A DNA stretch of 64,000 bases. Origin: Mumia sp050632745 (GTDB lineage: Bacteria; Actinomycetota; Actinomycetes; Propionibacteriales; Nocardioidaceae). The stretch is taken from positions 1 through 64,000 of the forward strand of contig NZ_JBODSD010000002.1 in NCBI RefSeq assembly GCF_050632745.1, given 5' to 3'. The notes beneath the pieces were generated by a model, which was not told where the DNA came from, searched no databases, and saw only the letters and a list, made by a program, of their open reading frames with translations. Positions 16,864 to 25,435 of the stretch are shown here, piece after piece (position 1 is the stretch's first letter; the number at the start of each line of letters is the position of its first letter). Made by a program: the position numbers and the translations under genes.

Positions 16864-18138
16864 GTGACTGACACGCGCGCTCTCGACTTCTTCGTGCCCG
16901 CATCTCTGGGCGGCTCGGACGAGGTGCGCCGGCGAGGGCTGCGTCGGATGCGCACGCTCGCGACGAGCCTGCTGGTCGTGGCGGCCGTGATCTACGCGCT
17001 GACCCACGGCGAGACCGGCGCCCTGGGCTACGTGAACGCCGGCGCGGAGGCGGCGATGGTGGGTGCGCTCGCGGACTGGTTCGCCGTGACCGCGCTGTTC
17101 AAGCACCCCCTCGGCCTGCCCATCCCGCACACGGCGCTGATTCCGAAGCGCAAGGACGCCCTCGGCGAGAGCCTCCAGGAGTTCGTGTCCGACAACTTCC
17201 TCAACGAGCCGGTCGTCCGGGAGCGGGTCGAGGCCGCGCAGATCAGCCTGCGGGTCGGTCGCTGGCTCGCGAACCCGATGCACGCGCGCCGTGTGGTCGA
17301 GATCGGCTCGCGGGTCCTGCGGGACGGCCTGGCCCGCATCAGCGACGACGACGTGGCGGCGATCGTCCGCGAGGTGATCGTGCCCCGGCTGAAGGCGGAG
17401 GAGCTGAGCCCTGCGGCGGGGCAGGCGCTCGGCGAGATCGTCCGCGACGGCGCGCACCACGGTGTCGTCGACATCGTCGTCGAGGAGATGCACCGCTGGC
17501 TGCTGGAGAACCAGGACACCGTCGAGGGCATGGTCGCCGACCGGGCCCCCTGGTGGACCCCGCACTGGGTCGACGACAAGATCTCGTCCCGCATGTACCG
17601 CGAGGCCGTCTCGTGGGTCGACGACGTCCGCTCCGATCCCGAGCACCGCGTGCGCCAGTCGCTCGACGCCTTCCTCGTGACGCTGTCGGAGGACCTTCAG
17701 CACGATCCGGCGACGCAGGCTCGCGCGGAGGCGCTCAAGGAGCGGGTGCTCTCCCAGCCGAAGGTCGTCGACGTCGCGGTCGCGCTGTGGGCCGGGCTGC
17801 GGCACGCGCTGCTCGACTCCCTCGAGGACGACGCGGGCATGCTCCGGACCCGCATGGTCGCGATCCTGTGCGAGACGGGGGAGCGGGTCGTCGCCGAGCC
17901 GGAGCTGCAGGCGCGTCTGGACCGGATGATGAGCGACACCGCGGCGTTCGTGGTCACCAACTACGGCAGCGAGATCGCGACGATCATCTCCGAGACGGTG
18001 AACCGCTGGGACGGCAAGGAGGCGTCGCGCAAGATCGAGCTCCACGTCGGTCGCGACCTGCAGTTCATCCGCATCAACGGCACCGTCGTCGGCGCCCTGG
18101 CGGGCGTGACGATCCACGCCCTCTCGCAGCTCCTCTGA
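16864..18138 (+). CDS. DUF445 family membrane protein
   Basis: This 424-residue protein has the DUF445 layout: an N-terminal helix near 33-48 (LATSLLVVAAVIYAL), the family hallmark GALADWFAVTALFKHPLGLPIPHTALIP at about 65-95, a long helical soluble stretch, and a final hydrophobic helix (NGTVVGALAGVTIHALSQLL). GTG start. Function is unknown for the family. It is 26 bases before the MoxR gene and on the same strand, which suggests a joint transcript with the MoxR-VWA pair. Confidence 0.92.
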   Translation: MTDTRALDFFVPASLGGSDEVRRRGLRRMRTLATSLLVVAAVIYALTHGETGALGYVNAGAEAAMVGALADWFAVTALFKHPLGLPIPHTALIPKRKDALGESLQEFVSDNFLNEPVVRERVEAAQISLRVGRWLANPMHARRVVEIGSRVLRDGLARISDDDVAAIVREVIVPRLKAEELSPAAGQALGEIVRDGAHHGVVDIVVEEMHRWLLENQDTVEGMVADRAPWWTPHWVDDKISSRMYREAVSWVDDVRSDPEHRVRQSLDAFLVTLSEDLQHDPATQARAEALKERVLSQPKVVDVAVALWAGLRHALLDSLEDDAGMLRTRMVAILCETGERVVAEPELQARLDRMMSDTAAFVVTNYGSEIATIISETVNRWDGKEASRKIELHVGRDLQFIRINGTVVGALAGVTIHALSQLL

Positions 18139-18164
18139 CGGGACGCCCGCGTAGGCTGACCCGC

Positions 18165-19043
18165 GTGAGCGAACGCTTCTCCTCCGTCGAGGACGTGACC
18201 ACCCGCCTGGCCGACCTCGGATACCTCGCGTCGCCGTCCGTCGCGACCACCGTCTTCCTCGCCGACCGGCTCGACAAGCCGCTGCTCGTCGAAGGACCTG
18301 CGGGTGTCGGCAAGACCGAGCTGGCCCGCGCGGTGGCGCAGGCGACGGGTACGGGGCTGGTCCGGCTCCAGTGCTACGAGGGGGTCGACGAGGCCCGCGC
18401 GCTCTACGAGTGGAACCACGCCAAGCAGCTGCTGCGCATCACCGCGGGTCGCGGCGAGACGTGGGACGCCACCCGCGACGACATCTTCACCGACGAGTTC
18501 CTCCTGGCCCGCCCGCTGCTGCAGGCGATCCGGTCCGAGCGCCCGAGCACGCTGCTCGTCGACGAGGTGGACAAGGCCGACCTCGAGATCGAGGGCCTGC
18601 TGCTCGAGGTGCTGAGCGACTACGCGATCACGGTGCCCGAGCTCGGCACGCTGACCGCGCGCCACGCACCGTTCACCGTGCTCACCTCGAACGCGACGCG
18701 CGAGCTCAGCGAGGCCCTGCGCCGCCGCTGCCTGTTCCTGCACATCGACTTCCCCGAGCCCGAGCTCGAGGAGCGGATCGTCCGTACGCGGGTGCCCGAC
18801 GTCGACGACACGCTCGCCGCGTCGCTGGTCCGGGTGGTCAACGCGCTGCGCCGCATCGACCTGCGCAAGGCGCCGTCGGTGTCGGAGAGCATCGACTGGG
18901 CCCGGACGCTCCTCGCGCTCGGCGCCGACTCCCTGGACGAGGCGGTGGTCGACGAGACGCTCGGCGTCCTGCTCAAGCACACCGACGACGTCGCCCGTGC
19001 GCGCAAGCACCTCCAGCTCGACGAGGCGGACGGCCGCAGATGA
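18165..19043 (+). CDS. MoxR-type AAA+ ATPase
   Basis: This 292-residue ATPase has Walker A GPAGVGKT (44-51), YEGVDEARALYEWNHAKQL, Walker B LLVDEVDKAD (130-139) and sensor VLTSNATRELSEALRRRC. It belongs to the CoxD/APE2220-like branch of MoxR proteins. MoxR ATPases act as chaperones that mature or load metal enzymes, usually with a VWA partner; that partner follows directly with a 4-base overlap. The target of this pair is not indicated by neighbours. Confidence 0.94.
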   Translation: MSERFSSVEDVTTRLADLGYLASPSVATTVFLADRLDKPLLVEGPAGVGKTELARAVAQATGTGLVRLQCYEGVDEARALYEWNHAKQLLRITAGRGETWDATRDDIFTDEFLLARPLLQAIRSERPSTLLVDEVDKADLEIEGLLLEVLSDYAITVPELGTLTARHAPFTVLTSNATRELSEALRRRCLFLHIDFPEPELEERIVRTRVPDVDDTLAASLVRVVNALRRIDLRKAPSVSESIDWARTLLALGADSLDEAVVDETLGVLLKHTDDVARARKHLQLDEADGRR

Positions 19044-20455
19044 CCGACGGGGGGACGCTCCCGGGACGTCTCGTCGCGATGGTCGAGGCGTTGCGCGGCC
19101 ACGGGATGGTGGTCGGCACGAGCGAGACCGTCGACGCGGCTCGCGTCATGGGGGTGCTGTCCCTCGCCGACCGTGACCTCCTCCGCGAGGGGCTCGCCGC
19201 GGCGCTGCTGCGCCGGTCGGGCCAGCGGCGGGTGTTCGACGGGGTGTTCGACGTCTACTTCCCGGCCGGCGTCGGGGCCCGCGAGTCCGTCCGCGAGGCG
19301 GCCGAGGGGCGTACGACGGGTGCCGACGAGGCAGGTCGCGCTCAGGCTCCGACCGTGGACGACCTGCGCGACAGCCTCGTCGAGGCGCTGGCCCGCGGGA
19401 GCCAGGGTGCGCTCGAGGACGTCGCCGCCGCCGCGGTGGACGCGCTCGGCGCCGTCCAGGGCGGCGACGGACCCGGCATGGCGGGCTCCGGGTGGTCCGC
19501 ACGCCAGACCCTCGAGCAGCTGCGACCGCAGACGACGATCGTGCGGGCGCTCGCGCAGCGGGGGAGCACCGAGGGGTTCGCCGAGCGCCTCGACCGCGAC
19601 GAGGTCCGGCGCGACGTCGAGCGGTTCCGCTCGCTGGTCCAGAGCGAGGCCAGCCGACGCTCGGCGGAGGTCCGCGGCCGTGAGCGCGTCGCGAAGTACG
19701 CCGTGCGTCCCGACCCCAGCCAGGTTGAGTTCCTCGCCGCGAACCGCCAGCAGGTCCTGGAGCTGCGCCGCACCGTGCAGCCGCTCGCGCGCCGCCTCGC
19801 CACCCGCCTCTCCGCACGCCGCCGGCGTCGCAACCGGGGGCAGGTCGACATCCGGCGCACGCTGCGACGCTCGATGTCGTACGGCGGCGTCCCGCTGAAC
19901 CCGGTCTACGAGCACCGCCGCAAGGCTCGTCCTGAGCTCGTGCTGCTGTGCGACGTCTCGGGATCGGTCGCAGGCTTCGCGGGCTTCACGATGCTGCTCG
20001 TCCAGGCGCTGCGCGACCAGTTCAGCAAGGTGCGCGTCTTCGCGTTCGTCAACCACACCGACGAGGTGACCGAGCTCGTGACCTCCGGCGAGGCCGACCC
20101 GGCCGCGCTCGCGGAGCGGATCTCGTCGAGCGCCAACGTCGCCCCGTGGCACCCGTCGAGCGACTACGGACGAGCGCTGCGGTCGTTCGTCAGCCGGTAC
20201 GGCAACGTCGTCGGTCCGCGGACGAGCGTCCTGATCCTGGGCGACGCGCGCTCGAACAACCTCGATCCCGACCTCGACGCGCTGCGCGACGTCGTCGCCC
20301 GCGCGCGACGGACGTTCTGGCTCAACCCCGAGCACGAGAGCCGGTGGGGGCTCGGTGACTCCGTCGCCCCGGCGTACGCGCAGATCGTCGACATGCACGA
20401 GTGCCGCACCGTCGAGCAGCTCTCGGGGCTGGTCGGGCGGCTGCTTCCGGTCTAG
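19040..20455 (+). CDS. VWA domain protein (CoxE-like), partner of MoxR
   Basis: This 471-residue protein has an Arg-rich helical N-terminal region and a C-terminal von Willebrand A domain with a complete MIDAS start DVSGSV at about residue 305, a later Thr/Asp site (FVNHTDEVTEL) and SVLILGDARSNN. No signal peptide is present, so it acts inside the cell, as CoxE does with CoxD. The start overlaps the MoxR stop (ATGA). The region 195-280 is very rich in Arg (for example LSARRRRRNRGQ), which could bind nucleic acid or acidic partners. Confidence 0.93.
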   Translation: MTDGGTLPGRLVAMVEALRGHGMVVGTSETVDAARVMGVLSLADRDLLREGLAAALLRRSGQRRVFDGVFDVYFPAGVGARESVREAAEGRTTGADEAGRAQAPTVDDLRDSLVEALARGSQGALEDVAAAAVDALGAVQGGDGPGMAGSGWSARQTLEQLRPQTTIVRALAQRGSTEGFAERLDRDEVRRDVERFRSLVQSEASRRSAEVRGRERVAKYAVRPDPSQVEFLAANRQQVLELRRTVQPLARRLATRLSARRRRRNRGQVDIRRTLRRSMSYGGVPLNPVYEHRRKARPELVLLCDVSGSVAGFAGFTMLLVQALRDQFSKVRVFAFVNHTDEVTELVTSGEADPAALAERISSSANVAPWHPSSDYGRALRSFVSRYGNVVGPRTSVLILGDARSNNLDPDLDALRDVVARARRTFWLNPEHESRWGLGDSVAPAYAQIVDMHECRTVEQLSGLVGRLLPV

Positions 20456-20499
20456 GACCAGACGACCGGCCGCGCGAGCACCGCGCCGTGGTGCGGCTC

Positions 20500-21132
20500 C
20501 TAGCGGTCGAGCGGCTGAGGATCGTGCGGGTGGGCCGGGTCCGCCGCGAACGCCCGCTCGTAGATCGCGTAGATCAGGGCCGACTTCGCCGCGTTGTACT
20601 CCATCACCGTCCCGAACTCCCGCGTCGCGAGCTCCGTCTTGAGCGCCGCGTACGCCGCCCGGTCCGCGGCGTCGGTGCGCAGCCGTTCCCGGAACAGCAG
20701 GTGGCGCTGCGGCTCGGCGGCGTCGCGACCGAAGACGTGCAGGTTCGCCCGCGGGTCATCGAGCCGCAGCATCCGATGCTCCTCCCACCACGGCTCGCGC
20801 ACGCGCAGGACGTAGCCGAGCCGCTCGAGCGCCGGGACGTACGACGCCTCGTCCGCCGGGTCCGTGACGACCAGGTCGACGTCGATGAACGGCTTCGCGG
20901 CCAGTCCCGGCACCGACGTCGAGCCCACGTGCTCGATCGCCACCACGACGTCCCCGAGGGCCTCGCGGACGGCGCCCGCGACCCGCGCGTACGTCGCCGG
21001 CCACGCGGGGTCGTACGCCACCACGTCGACGCGTCCGTCGGCGGTGCGGGGCTCGCGCCCCGCAACGAAGGCCTTGTCGGTCTCCTCCTGGGACGGGGTC
21101 TCGTACGGGCGCCAGAGCGGGTGGACGGTCAT
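20500..21132 (-). CDS. GrpB/UPF0157 family nucleotidyltransferase-like protein
   Basis: This 210-residue protein carries the GrpB signature IEHVGSTSVPGLAAKPFIDVDLVV, which has the GS...D.D pattern of the nucleotidyltransferase fold, followed by RNLHV-like LHVFGRDAAEPQRHLLFR. Members are related to aminoglycoside-type nucleotidyltransferases, but their substrates are largely unknown. The start overlaps the LysE stop by 4 bases, so both come from one minus-strand message. It is convergent with the VWA gene. Confidence 0.9.
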   Translation of the reverse strand: MTVHPLWRPYETPSQEETDKAFVAGREPRTADGRVDVVAYDPAWPATYARVAGAVREALGDVVVAIEHVGSTSVPGLAAKPFIDVDLVVTDPADEASYVPALERLGYVLRVREPWWEEHRMLRLDDPRANLHVFGRDAAEPQRHLLFRERLRTDAADRAAYAALKTELATREFGTVMEYNAAKSALIYAIYERAFAADPAHPHDPQPLDR

Positions 21133-21761
21133 GCCGCGATCGTACGGACCGCCTCGACGAGGAGGACGAGCGCCAGCCCCGCGTACACGCACGCGGCGAG
21201 GACCGTGAGGATCGTCCCGGCACGCCCGCGCGAGTCCAGGGCCCGCCCGAGGCGACCGGCGGTGATCCCGATGACCGCGTCGCAGACGAGGCCCACCACG
21301 AGGAAGATCGTGCCGAGGGTGAGCATCTGCACCGCGGTCGATCCGTGACCGGCCTTCACGAAGCCGGGCAAGAAGGCCGCGAAGAACAGGATCACCTTCG
21401 GGTTCGTCAGGTTGGTGAGGACCGCCCGGACGAGGACGTCACGGGTCGCGGGCACGACGGCGTCCGACGCGTGCCCGAGGCCCCGGACCGCGTCGACCGC
21501 GAGCCAGGCGAGGTAGGCGGCGCCGACGAGCTGGATGAGGACGATGATCTCCGGGTTGAGGCGCAGGAGTGCAGCGAGCCCGAGCGCCGCGGCGGTGACG
21601 TGCACGACCATCCCGCAGGCCATCCCGAGGGCGGAGACCACTCCGGCACGCGGACCGTGCCGCAGCGCGACGGCCGCGATGTAGGTGTTGTCCGGCCCTG
21701 GTGCGATCGTCACGACCAGCACCGCGACGACGAAGCCAGGGAGGACGGCGGGATCGACCAT
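21129..21761 (-). CDS. LysE family exporter
   Basis: This 210-residue membrane protein has six predicted helices and the LysE/RhtB marks TIAPGPDNTYI near residue 20 and LTNLTNPKVILFFAAFLPGF near 115-135. It exports amino acids or similar small molecules. It is divergent from the CGNR regulator gene with an inverted repeat in the shared 46-base gap, so it is probably the regulator's target. Confidence 0.92.
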   Translation of the reverse strand: MVDPAVLPGFVVAVLVVTIAPGPDNTYIAAVALRHGPRAGVVSALGMACGMVVHVTAAALGLAALLRLNPEIIVLIQLVGAAYLAWLAVDAVRGLGHASDAVVPATRDVLVRAVLTNLTNPKVILFFAAFLPGFVKAGHGSTAVQMLTLGTIFLVVGLVCDAVIGITAGRLGRALDSRGRAGTILTVLAACVYAGLALVLLVEAVRTIAA

Positions 21762-21770
21762 CCTTCATGC

Positions 21771-21797
21771 TAACGCTAAATACGATGTTTTGCGTTA
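21771..21797. promoter_or_regulatory. Candidate operator between lysE-like gene and CGNR regulator
   Basis: TAACGCTAAA and TTTTGCGTTA form an inverted repeat (9 of 10 positions pair) with a 7-base spacer in an unusually AT-rich patch. TACGAT at 21781-21786 in the spacer is a possible -10 for the + gene. It is the only such repeat in this gap and can control both divergent genes. Confidence 0.6.
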
Positions 21798-21807
21798 CAG
21801 TGTCGGC

Positions 21808-22314
21808 ATGGCCGTCCTCACGCCCTCCGCCGTCGTCACGCTGGTCAACGAGTGGGGCTCGGCGCCGCGGGCCGAGGCAGGCGAGTCCGACCAGCCCTTC
21901 CCGGACCTCGCGACCGTGGGCTGGCCCGGAGCGGAGGACTCCGACCTCGTCCGCGTCGCCGACCTCCTGCATCCCGTGTTCGCCGCCGCCTCACCGCAGG
22001 ACCGCGTTCGCCACCTCGACGCGCTGCTCGTGCGCGCCGGCGTGACCGTGCGGATCGGCCTCGTCGACGACCGGGTCGCGGAGGAGTGGGTCCCGGCCCG
22101 CGCTGCGGACGGGCTGCTGGTGGACGCCCTGCACACCATCCGTGACATCCTCGGGGAGCGGGGAGCCGGCGCGATCGGCACCTGCGACGGCCAGGCGTGC
22201 GTCGACGTCTGGATCGACCGCCCTCGCGGCCGCCCGCGCCGCTACTGCTCGGGCACCTGCTCGGGACGTGCGCGCGTCGCCGCCTACCGGAGACGACAGA
22301 GAGGAACGGCATGA
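21808..22314 (+). CDS. ABATE/CGNR zinc-finger transcriptional regulator
   Basis: This 168-residue protein has an N-terminal ABATE-type domain (VVTLVNEWGSAPR) and a C-terminal CGNR-type zinc finger from about residue 124, with Cys pairs in GTCDGQACVDVW and RRYCSGTCSGRARVAAYR. CGNR proteins act as transcription factors in actinobacteria. Its stop overlaps the start of the next gene by 4 bases. The divergent LysE exporter and the inverted repeat between them suggest a local autoregulatory switch. Confidence 0.9.
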   Translation: MAVLTPSAVVTLVNEWGSAPRAEAGESDQPFPDLATVGWPGAEDSDLVRVADLLHPVFAAASPQDRVRHLDALLVRAGVTVRIGLVDDRVAEEWVPARAADGLLVDALHTIRDILGERGAGAIGTCDGQACVDVWIDRPRGRPRRYCSGTCSGRARVAAYRRRQRGTA

Positions 22315-22667
22315 ACGACCTCCCGGACCCGGTGTGGCCCGTGGTCGTGCTCGCCGTGATCCAGCTCGCCGACGCGGTGTTCTGCCTCAAGCCGCTGCCG
22401 TTCGTGCGCGAGTGCCTGACCGACGTCCGGTTCCCCCGTCGGTGGTGGCCGGTGCTGACCCCGCTCAAGCTCGCGGCGGCGGCGGGTCTGGTCGCCGGGA
22501 TCTGGGTCCCGTACCTGGGCCTCGTGACCACGCTCGCGCTCGTCGCCTACTTCGTCGCGGCGATCGCCGCGCACCTGCGTGCCCGCGACCTCGGGCGCAA
22601 CCTCTTCGTCAACGCGACCGGCATGCTCGTGATCTGCGTCGGCGTGGCCTGGTGGTCGTTCGCATGA
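22311..22667 (+). CDS. DoxX-like small membrane protein
   Basis: This 118-residue protein has four hydrophobic helices with the DoxX-like sequence LTPLKLAAAAGLVAGIW and NLFVNATGMLVI. It starts at an ATG overlapping the CGNR stop, after GAGAGGAA. DoxX-like proteins of this size have no settled function; some are linked to thiol or oxidative stress. It is probably expressed with the regulator. Confidence 0.85.
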   Translation: MNDLPDPVWPVVVLAVIQLADAVFCLKPLPFVRECLTDVRFPRRWWPVLTPLKLAAAAGLVAGIWVPYLGLVTTLALVAYFVAAIAAHLRARDLGRNLFVNATGMLVICVGVAWWSFA

Positions 22668-22677
22668 GGCGGTGGGC

Positions 22678-23103
22678 ATGAGGTACGCCGTGCAGGTCGA
22701 CGTCGAGGCGCCGGCGGACGTGCTGTGGACCGTGGTCGCGGAGCCGACCGGGTGGCCGTTGATCTCCGACAGCTTCATCAAGGTGACGCCGGAAACGGCG
22801 GACGGGCTCGTCGTCGGCCAGCGCTACCTCGTCAAGCAGCCCTCGATCCGCGCCATGCGCTGGACGGTGACGGAGGTCGAGCCCGGCGCCGCGTTCACCT
22901 GGCGCTCGTCGGTGCTGGGCGTCCGGACCGAGGCGAGCCACCGTGTGGTGCCGACCGGAGGTGGCGCTCAGCTCCACCTCGAGATGGTGCAGTCCGGTCC
23001 GCTGGCGCGGGCGGTCGCGTCGATGGGGGGCGCGCACTACCGAGCGCTCGTCGACCGGGAGGCCGCGACGCTCGCCGGCGCCGCCGAGCACCGCGCCCGC
23101 TGA
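22678..23103 (+). CDS. SRPBCC (START-like) family protein
   Basis: This 141-residue protein has the SRPBCC pattern: VDVEAPADVLWTVVAEPTGWP at the start, a central beta region ending FTWRSSVLGVRTEASHRVVP, and a C-terminal helix after MVQSGPLARAVAS. These domains bind hydrophobic ligands in a deep pocket. It starts 10 bases after the DoxX-like gene, so it belongs to the same run. Ligand is unknown; GTG 22672 is an alternative start. Confidence 0.88.
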   Translation: MRYAVQVDVEAPADVLWTVVAEPTGWPLISDSFIKVTPETADGLVVGQRYLVKQPSIRAMRWTVTEVEPGAAFTWRSSVLGVRTEASHRVVPTGGGAQLHLEMVQSGPLARAVASMGGAHYRALVDREAATLAGAAEHRAR

Positions 23104-23149
23104 GTCCGACCATCGGCTCGTCCTGCCGCCTCGCACTAGCGTGGGCGGC

Positions 23150-24286
23150 ATGCTCATGCGCTCGACGGCGAGCACCGACCCGCTCCTCGGATCGCGGCTC
23201 CACATCGCGATCAAGGCCGCGCTCGCCGCTGCTCTCGCCTGGCAGATCGGCAACCTGCTCCCGAGCCCGATGGGGGACTACGCCTACTACGCGCCGATGG
23301 GCGCCGTCCTCGCCGTGCACCCGAGCGTCGCCGGGTCGTTGCGGGGATCGCTGCAGCTCTTCGTCGCGCTCCTGGTCGGAGCCGCGGTCGGAGCGACGTT
23401 CCACCTGCTGCCGCTCCCCGGCTGGGCGGGGATCGGGCTGCTCGTCCTGATCGCGGTGATCCTCGCCGGCTGGGACCGCCTCGGCGCCGAGCGGAGCTGG
23501 GTGATCACCGCGGCGCTGTTCACCTACATCCTCGGCAACCTCGACACGTCCGACTTCGTGCTGGGCCTGGTCGGGCAGGTCTCGCTCGGCGCTGTCGTCG
23601 GCCTCGCGCTGACGCTCCTCCTGCCGCCGATCCCCGCACGCGTGGCGCGCCGACGGCTCGACGCCGTGTCCACCGAGGTGGCCGAGCAACTCGAAGGCAT
23701 GGCGGTCGTGCTGCGCGGGCAGACCGACGATCCCGCGTCGGCCTGGCTCGAGGTGGCGCGCGAGGTGCTGCCGGACGCGCTGCGCCTGCGCGAGAGCTAC
23801 TCCGACCTCGACGACGCCCTGCGCGGCAACCTGCGGGCCGGCCGCTGGCGGGAGCTGGTCGGGCGGCGTCGCTCCGAGGCGGACGTGATCGAGCGTGTCG
23901 CGGCCCTGGTCGAGAACCTGACGTACATGCTCGGCGAGGTGCAGGAGTCGCCGCGGCCGTGGCTGCGGATCGGCGGCGACGCGGCGCAGACCGTGGCCGA
24001 CGTGCTCGACGAGCTCGCCTCCGTCGTACGGCGCCTGGTCGGCGACGAGCCGCTGCAGGCGCGCGACACCGAGCCGCTCGTGCAGGGCGTCGAGCGCCTG
24101 TCCGCACTCGTCAGGGAGACGGTCGGCTTGGGGGAGGAGTCGTTCCCCGGCGCGGCCGTCGTGGTGAGCCTGCGCCGGATCCTCGGGGTGCTTCCGATGC
24201 CCGAGTCCGACGCGATCGCTCCGCCGATCACGCCGTTGCGCGACCCGTCCTGGCCGCCGCGGGTCGGACGACGCCGGCGTCGCTGA
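23150..24286 (+). CDS. FUSC/aromatic-acid exporter family protein
   Basis: This 378-residue protein has six N-terminal membrane helices (about 18-160), the FUSC pattern, including the family motif PMGDYAYYAPMGAVLAV, and a soluble helical C-terminal half (from about 165). FUSC proteins are linked to export of fusaric or aromatic acids and to envelope stress. It ends three bases from the convergent GTPase gene, so the intergenic terminator, if any, must lie in coding sequence. Confidence 0.88.
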   Translation: MLMRSTASTDPLLGSRLHIAIKAALAAALAWQIGNLLPSPMGDYAYYAPMGAVLAVHPSVAGSLRGSLQLFVALLVGAAVGATFHLLPLPGWAGIGLLVLIAVILAGWDRLGAERSWVITAALFTYILGNLDTSDFVLGLVGQVSLGAVVGLALTLLLPPIPARVARRRLDAVSTEVAEQLEGMAVVLRGQTDDPASAWLEVAREVLPDALRLRESYSDLDDALRGNLRAGRWRELVGRRRSEADVIERVAALVENLTYMLGEVQESPRPWLRIGGDAAQTVADVLDELASVVRRLVGDEPLQARDTEPLVQGVERLSALVRETVGLGEESFPGAAVVVSLRRILGVLPMPESDAIAPPITPLRDPSWPPRVGRRRRR

Positions 24287-24289
24287 CCG

Positions 24290-25435
24290 TCAGCCGTCGA
24301 GCTCGGGGGGAGTGCGTCGCTTCGCGCGCTTGGTGAACTCGTCCATGAAGACGCGCCGGATGGTCGCGCTGTCCAGGGCGCCGGCCACGGTCTGGAGGTC
24401 GCCGGCCGTGAGCCGCTCGCACACGCGGGTCCACGCGTGCCCGACGGCGTACGTCAGGGTGCCGGCCACGGCGGCGTTGATCGACCCGCCGACGATCGTG
24501 CCGGCACCGGGGATGAGCTTGAGGAGGCTGGTCACCGCGCTGCGGCCGGCCACCGTCGCGGCCGCGGTCGCGGCGAGCGAGGCGGCGGTGGAGCGCTCGA
24601 GGCTGAGACCGTACGTGTTGGCGATCGACGCCATCATCGTGATCTGGAGCGGGACCAGCACGGCCGCGTCCGAGAACGGGATCGGGCTCGCGCCCGCGGT
24701 GCCGGCGGCGCTGGTCGCCAGCTTGATCGCGTCGCCGGCGCGCTTGCGCTTGCGGGCGAGGTCGATGCGCTGCGCGGCCGTGATCGCATGGGCTACCCCG
24801 TCCGGGGCGCAGCGAAAGGTGGCATCGAGGAGCTCCTGCAGCCCGTGGGCCTCGAGCCGGGCGAACGGGTCGGCGGCGGCCATCGTGGGGTACACGTGCC
24901 CGCGGTGGATCGGCAGCTCCAAGGCCTCGATCCGGCTGGCGAGCTCGAGCGCGTCAGGATGGACGGCGTCGTCGATCCGCGGCACCTGGGTCATGACCAG
25001 CAGCACGGGGACGCCGAGTCGCGCGAGCTCACGGACGAAGTCGGCCTCGGTGTCCTCGAAGCGACGGTCGCCCGCCCGGACGCAGAACCACGCGACGTGG
25101 ACCTGCTCCGCGAGCGGGCGACGCCGCATCCGCGTCACGTGGTCGGCGACCTCCGCGATGATCGCGTCGTTGTCGACGCCGACCTCGAGCCCCCGCGTGT
25201 CCAGGACGCCGAGCGTCCCGCTGGTGTGGAGGTAGAGGTGCTCCTCGCGCGTGACCGGCTCGCCGATGCCGGTCGCGGCGATCTCGTCCCCGAAGATGGC
25301 GTTGACCAGGGTGCTCTTGCCGACGCCCGTCTTGCCGAAGATCGCGAGGTTGAAGCGGCCGAGCTTGCGCTGCTCGTTCTCCCACGCGTTGCGGAAGGTG
25401 TCGGCGAACCAGCTCTCAGTCGGTGAGTCGGGCAC
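24290..25435 (-). CDS. Dynamin/Era-like GTPase with DUF697-type C-terminus
   Basis: This 381-residue protein has an N-terminal GTPase: G1 GKTGVGKS (34-41), a Thr-containing switch I (EPVTREEH), G3 DTRG (79-82) and a G4 position reading TQVP instead of N/TKxD. The C-terminal third holds hydrophobic helices (DAAVLVPLQITMMASIANTYG, LLKLIPGAGTIVGGSINAAVAG), the DUF697 pattern, suggesting reversible membrane contact. GTG start. The EamA gene overlaps its start by about 20 bases on the same strand, so it is likely co-transcribed behind that gene. Confidence 0.87.
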   Translation of the reverse strand: MPDSPTESWFADTFRNAWENEQRKLGRFNLAIFGKTGVGKSTLVNAIFGDEIAATGIGEPVTREEHLYLHTSGTLGVLDTRGLEVGVDNDAIIAEVADHVTRMRRRPLAEQVHVAWFCVRAGDRRFEDTEADFVRELARLGVPVLLVMTQVPRIDDAVHPDALELASRIEALELPIHRGHVYPTMAAADPFARLEAHGLQELLDATFRCAPDGVAHAITAAQRIDLARKRKRAGDAIKLATSAAGTAGASPIPFSDAAVLVPLQITMMASIANTYGLSLERSTAASLAATAAATVAGRSAVTSLLKLIPGAGTIVGGSINAAVAGTLTYAVGHAWTRVCERLTAGDLQTVAGALDSATIRRVFMDEFTKRAKRRTPPELDG

